From NCBI GenBank assembly GCA_947579665.1, contig OX388347.1, forward strand, positions 41,300,943 to 41,364,942: DNA of 64,000 nucleotides. The letters run 5' to 3'. Source of the stretch: Sympetrum striolatum (taxonomy: Eukaryota; Arthropoda; Insecta; Odonata; Libellulidae). Of this stretch, positions 60,571 to 64,000 are shown piece by piece; position 1 is the stretch's first letter, and each line of letters starts with the position of its first letter. The notes beneath the pieces were generated by a model, which saw only the letters and a program-made list of their open reading frames with translations, was not told the DNA's origin and searched no databases. The position numbers and the translations under genes are program-made.

Positions 60571-61670
60571 ACGAGTAAAATGTAGCTTGCATACTGCAAG
60601 CAGATCGACAACACTAATTTCATATCGGAATTATATCGGGACGGTCCTCAAAAGAAAAAAAAAAGGATTTAATTTTTTCTTAAAATTCGCTAAAATTTCA
60701 TCATCTGGCATCGAACCCGGGTCTTACTGAAAACCTACTATGAAAAACAATAGAAGATCACCATCTCTAACTATGTGTGAAAATTCAAGCAGAAATATTG
60801 GCTACAACTGCCTCAAAAGACGCTCTAATATTCACGATTGTAAATGGCTCTCGGGACTCGAACCAAGGACGATCTTGGAAATTTAAAAAATGTTTCTGAA
60901 AGTTATTATTGATCTCAATCTATATGCCAAATTTCAAGTTTCTATATTATTGCGAAAAGTTTCAAAATAATTCCTAAAATTCGGATCAACTTCTGATTGC
61001 AGAGACACCTGGTGTCGAACCCAGGACTACTTGATAGCTATGAATGCATAGTTTGATTTGATTAGACTGGTTCTTCCTTCATGCTAAGTTTTAAGTCGAT
61101 AGCATGCAGGGAAGTACTTTAAACTTGTTTCCGTTATCTCCATAAGAAATGCATTGAGGAATGTAAATGGCCCTCTGGGATCGAACCAAGGAACATCAGG
61201 GAAAACATAAAAATCGATTATGAAATATTTTTATGATATCTAACCCCATACCGAATTTCAAGTTTCCATGCCATCGGGAAAGGGTCCAAAAAAAATCTTA
61301 AAAATCGCCACAATACATTTTAAACGGCAGATATTTGCATCGACCTAGCATCGAACCCAGGATATTTTCCATAAAACTCATTTATGTTTTCGATAGATCA
61401 TGACCATATATAAAGGCTCCCTGAGTTTTGATTCTCTACCCATCCGGGAAGTATTTTTTTTTCATTCCCGAAAATCAAAGCAATGTATTTAAACGGGATA
61501 AATCGGGACTTTGGGGCCCTCTGGAATCGAACCCATGACACTGAGGTTCAATATCGCAATTTTTCTGGCGGTTACACGTTATGGCCAATATGTCGTAAAA
61601 ATTTCAAGTCAATGACGCTTGTGGTTTAGGCTGTGAATTTGTATCCTCTCTATATATATATCTATCTATT
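60571..61670 (+). repeat. T-arm-unit element, array copy 2
   Basis: Begins 'acgagtaaaatgtagcttgc'; same order of units as copy 1, plus the 'ccatataTaaaggctcc' unit before the last motif that copy 1 has in altered form. Joined to copy 3 through 'tatctatctattat' without a boundary module. Confidence 0.75.
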
Positions 61671-61672
61671 AT

Positions 61673-62800
61673 ACGAGTGCAATGTAGCTTGCATACTGCA
61701 AGCAGATCGGCAATATTATTTTATTTCGGCATCATATCGAGACGGTCCTCAAAAGAAAAAAAAGGATTGAAAATATTCTTAAAATTCGCTTCAATTTTAG
61801 CGTCTTGCATCGAACCCGGGTCTTCCTGATGAACTTACTAAGCGGCACAATAGAAGATCACTATATCTAACTATGTGTGAAAATTCAAGCAGAAATATTT
61901 GCTACAACTGCCTCAAAAGACGTTCTAATTTTCACGAATTTTAATGGCTCTCTGGATTCGAACCGAGGACGATTTTGGAAATCTAAAAAATGTTTCTGAA
62001 AGTTATTTATTATCTCTATCCATATGTCGAATTTAAAGTTTCTATATTATTGGCAAAGGTTTCAAAATAATTCCTAAAAATCGGATCAACTTCTGATTGC
62101 AGAGACACCTGGTGTCGATCCCAGGACTTATTGATATCTGTGAATACACGGTTTGATTTGCACGGACTTGATCATTCTTTGTACAAAGTCTGAAGTCAAT
62201 ATCATGCCGGGAAGTACCTAAAACCTTTTTCCGTTATATCCATAAGAAATGCATTGAGGAATATAAATGGCTCTCTGGGATCGAACCAAGGACCATCAGC
62301 GAATATGTAAAATTTGATTATGAAATATATTTATGATCTCCAACTTCATGCCGAATTTCAAGTTTCCATGTCATCGGGAAGGGGTCCAAAAAAAATCTTA
62401 AAAATCGCCACAATGTATTTTAAACGGCCGCTTTTTGCCTTGACCTAGCATCGAACCCAGGATATTTTCCGTAAAACTCATTTATGTTTTCGATAGATCA
62501 TGACCATATATATTGGCTCTTTGAGTTTTAAGTCCCTACCTATCCGGCAAGTATTTTTTAAAAATTCCCAAAAATCAACGCAATGCATTTAAATGGGAAA
62601 AATCGGGACTTTGGGGCCCTCTGGAATCGAACCAAGGACACTGAGGTTCAAAATCACAATTTTTCTGGTGGTTACACGATATGGCCAATACGTCGTAAAA
62701 ATTTCAAGCCGATGACGCTTGTGGTTTAGGCTGTGAATTAGTATCCTATCTATATACCTATCTATCTATTATATATAGATGCTTCTCCGGATTCATTCAT
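61673..62800 (+). repeat. T-arm-unit element, array copy 3
   Basis: Same order of units; ends with the boundary module at 62778-62800, followed by (TA)n at which orientation changes. Confidence 0.75.
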
Positions 62801-62847
62801 ATATCATATATATATTCATATATTCATATATATATATATATATATAG

Positions 62848-63925
62848 AGAGGATACAAAGTCACAGGCTAAACCACTAGCGTCAATGGCTTGAAATTTTT
62901 ACGACATATTGGCCATAACGTATAACTTCCAGAAAAATTGCGATTTTGAACCTCAGTGTCATGGGTTCGATTCCAGAGGGCACCAAAGTCTCGATTTTTC
63001 CCGTTTAAAAGCATTGCTTTGATTTTCGGGAATTTTTAAAAAATACTTCCCGGATAGGTAGAGAATCGCAACTCATGGAGCCTTTATATATGGTCATGAT
63101 CTATCGAAAACATAAATGAGTTTTACGGAAAATATCCTGGGTTCGATGCTAGGTCGAAGCAAAAATCGGCCGTTTAAAATGTATTGTGGCGATTTTTAAG
63201 ATTTTTTTTGGACCCCTTCCCGATGGCATGGAAACTTGAAATTCGGCATTGAGTTGGAGATTATGAATATATTTCATAATCAAATTTTACATATTCGCTG
63301 ATGGTCCTTGGTTCGATCCCAGGGCGCCATTTACATTTCTAAATGCATTTCTTATGGAGATAACGGAAACAAATTTTAGGTACTTCCCGGCATGCTATCG
63401 ACTTAAAACTTAGCGTGATAGAAGAACCATTCTTAACAAATCAAACTATGCATTCATAGCTATCAATGTGTCCTGGGTTCGACACCAGGTGTCTCTGCAA
63501 TCAGAAGTTGATCCGATTTTTAGTAATTATTTTGAAAGCTTTCCCAATAATATAGAAACTTGAAATTCGGCATATAGATAGAGTTCATAAATAACTTTCA
63601 GAAGCATGTTTAAGATTTCCAAGATTGTCCTTGGTTCGAATCCAGAGAGCCATTTACATTCGTGAAAATTAGAACGTCTTTTGAGGCAGTTGCAGCCAAT
63701 ATTTCTGCTTGAATTTTCACACATAGTTAGAGAAGGTGATCTTCTATTGTGTTTCATAGTAGGTTTTCCAGTAAGACCCGGGTTCGATGCCAGACGATGA
63801 AATTTCAGCGAATTTGAAGAAAAAAATAAATCCTTTTTATTCTTATGAGGACCGTCCCGATATGATGCCGATATGAAATTAGTATTGCCGATCTGCTTGC
63901 AGTATGCAAGCAACATTTTACTCGT
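62848..63925 (-). repeat. T-arm-unit element, array copy 4, inverted
   Basis: Reverse complement of the first three; begins 'gaggatacaaagtcacaggc' and ends in the hairpin word and 'actcgt'. Followed by an inverted boundary module (about 63936-63955) and the first bases of copy 5. Confidence 0.75.
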
Positions 63926-64000
63926 ATATATATATGAATGAATCCGGAGAAGCATCTATATATAATAGATATATATATATATAGAGAGGATACAAACTCA

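Larger units (their letters stand above)
59401..64000. repeat. Array of 1.1-kb T-arm-unit elements, tandem then inverted
   Basis: Copies 1 (59401-60515), 2 (60571-61670) and 3 (61673-62800) run head to tail. Copy 4 (62848-63925) is inverted and copy 5 (from 63987, cut by the window end) has the same orientation as copy 4. Each copy starts, in + orientation, with 'acgag...gcttgcatactgcaagc', a 7-bp hairpin, and ends with 'aggctgtgaatt.gtatcct' and TA-rich DNA; the module 'gatgcttctccggattc' lies at most junctions. Within a copy, units of 148-174 bp each contain one T-arm-like GGTTCGANNCC motif; in copy 4 these lie near 62961, 63135, 63307, 63473, 63630 and 63778. Neighbouring units share longer words ('acttgaaattcggcat', 'gccatttacatt'). 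All reading frames here are by-products. No coding capacity. Confidence 0.85.

Noticed and set aside
59294..63955. Open frames of 65-142 codons in the array as genes
   Set aside because: They recur in shifted or inverted form in each element copy and have no protein features; they are by-products of the repeat.
59401..64000. The repeated GGTTCGANNCC motifs as tRNA genes
   Set aside because: No D-arm, anticodon arm or acceptor stem can be drawn around any of them; only a T-arm-like stem-loop is present.
59401..64000. Evenly spaced short motifs as a CRISPR array
   Set aside because: Spacing of about 165 bp, diverged repeats, and related sequence between repeats in an animal genome; not repeat-spacer architecture.
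59401..64000. CENP-B box in the array units
   Set aside because: TTCG is present but the remaining required positions (A and CGGG at fixed spacing) do not fit in either orientation.

Overview
The window is AT-rich animal nuclear DNA with spliceosomal introns. The gene content (short-prodomain caspase homologues, Integrator subunit 7) and the mobile elements (CR1/Jockey-like LINEs, a Penelope-like element, Gypsy, hAT, a P-like THAP element, a Helitron) point to an arthropod, most likely an insect. Nothing in the sequence fixes the species.

From 1 to about 39.3 kb lies a tandem cluster of three caspase-like genes on the + strand. Copy A is represented only by its last (p10) exon at 956-1239. 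Copy B (14049-22379) and copy C (32300-39243) can each be assembled into five in-frame exons giving proteins of about 290 residues. Their introns and 3' flanks are also recognisably duplicated. Both keep the catalytic His (THG) and Cys (ACRG), but by visual alignment all three residues that form the Asp-specific S1 pocket of caspases are replaced. This is the most interesting protein-level observation here.

The spaces between and inside the caspase genes are full of nested mobile elements: an 89-bp-arm perfect hairpin with a hammerhead-like core (2498-2679); a 5.7-kb hAT element (4917-10616) inserted in the first ORF of a CR1-like LINE (about 4780-13110) and itself split by a MITE; a Penelope-like element with a hammerhead-like motif inside a caspase B intron (18473-20041); a transposon with about 550-bp inverted repeats (24020-27208); a LINE reverse-transcriptase relic (27210-28050, - strand); a 1.4-kb hAT-like element (29777-31166); and a 5'-truncated Gypsy element in a caspase C intron (about 34490-36934).

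From 42080 to 57856 seventeen exons on the + strand encode the first 839 residues of Integrator complex subunit 7. All exon phases agree; the C-terminal part must lie beyond the window. Its introns hold a Helitron relic, LINE pieces and a 926-bp P-like THAP element with an exact 8-bp target duplication.

From 59401 to the window end is an array of about 1.1-kb elements, three head-to-tail and then at least two inverted. Each is built of units of roughly 150-175 bp that carry a tRNA T-arm-like motif (GGTTCGANNCC). A diverged single copy lies at about 3205-4300. This array interrupts the 3' half of the INTS7 locus.
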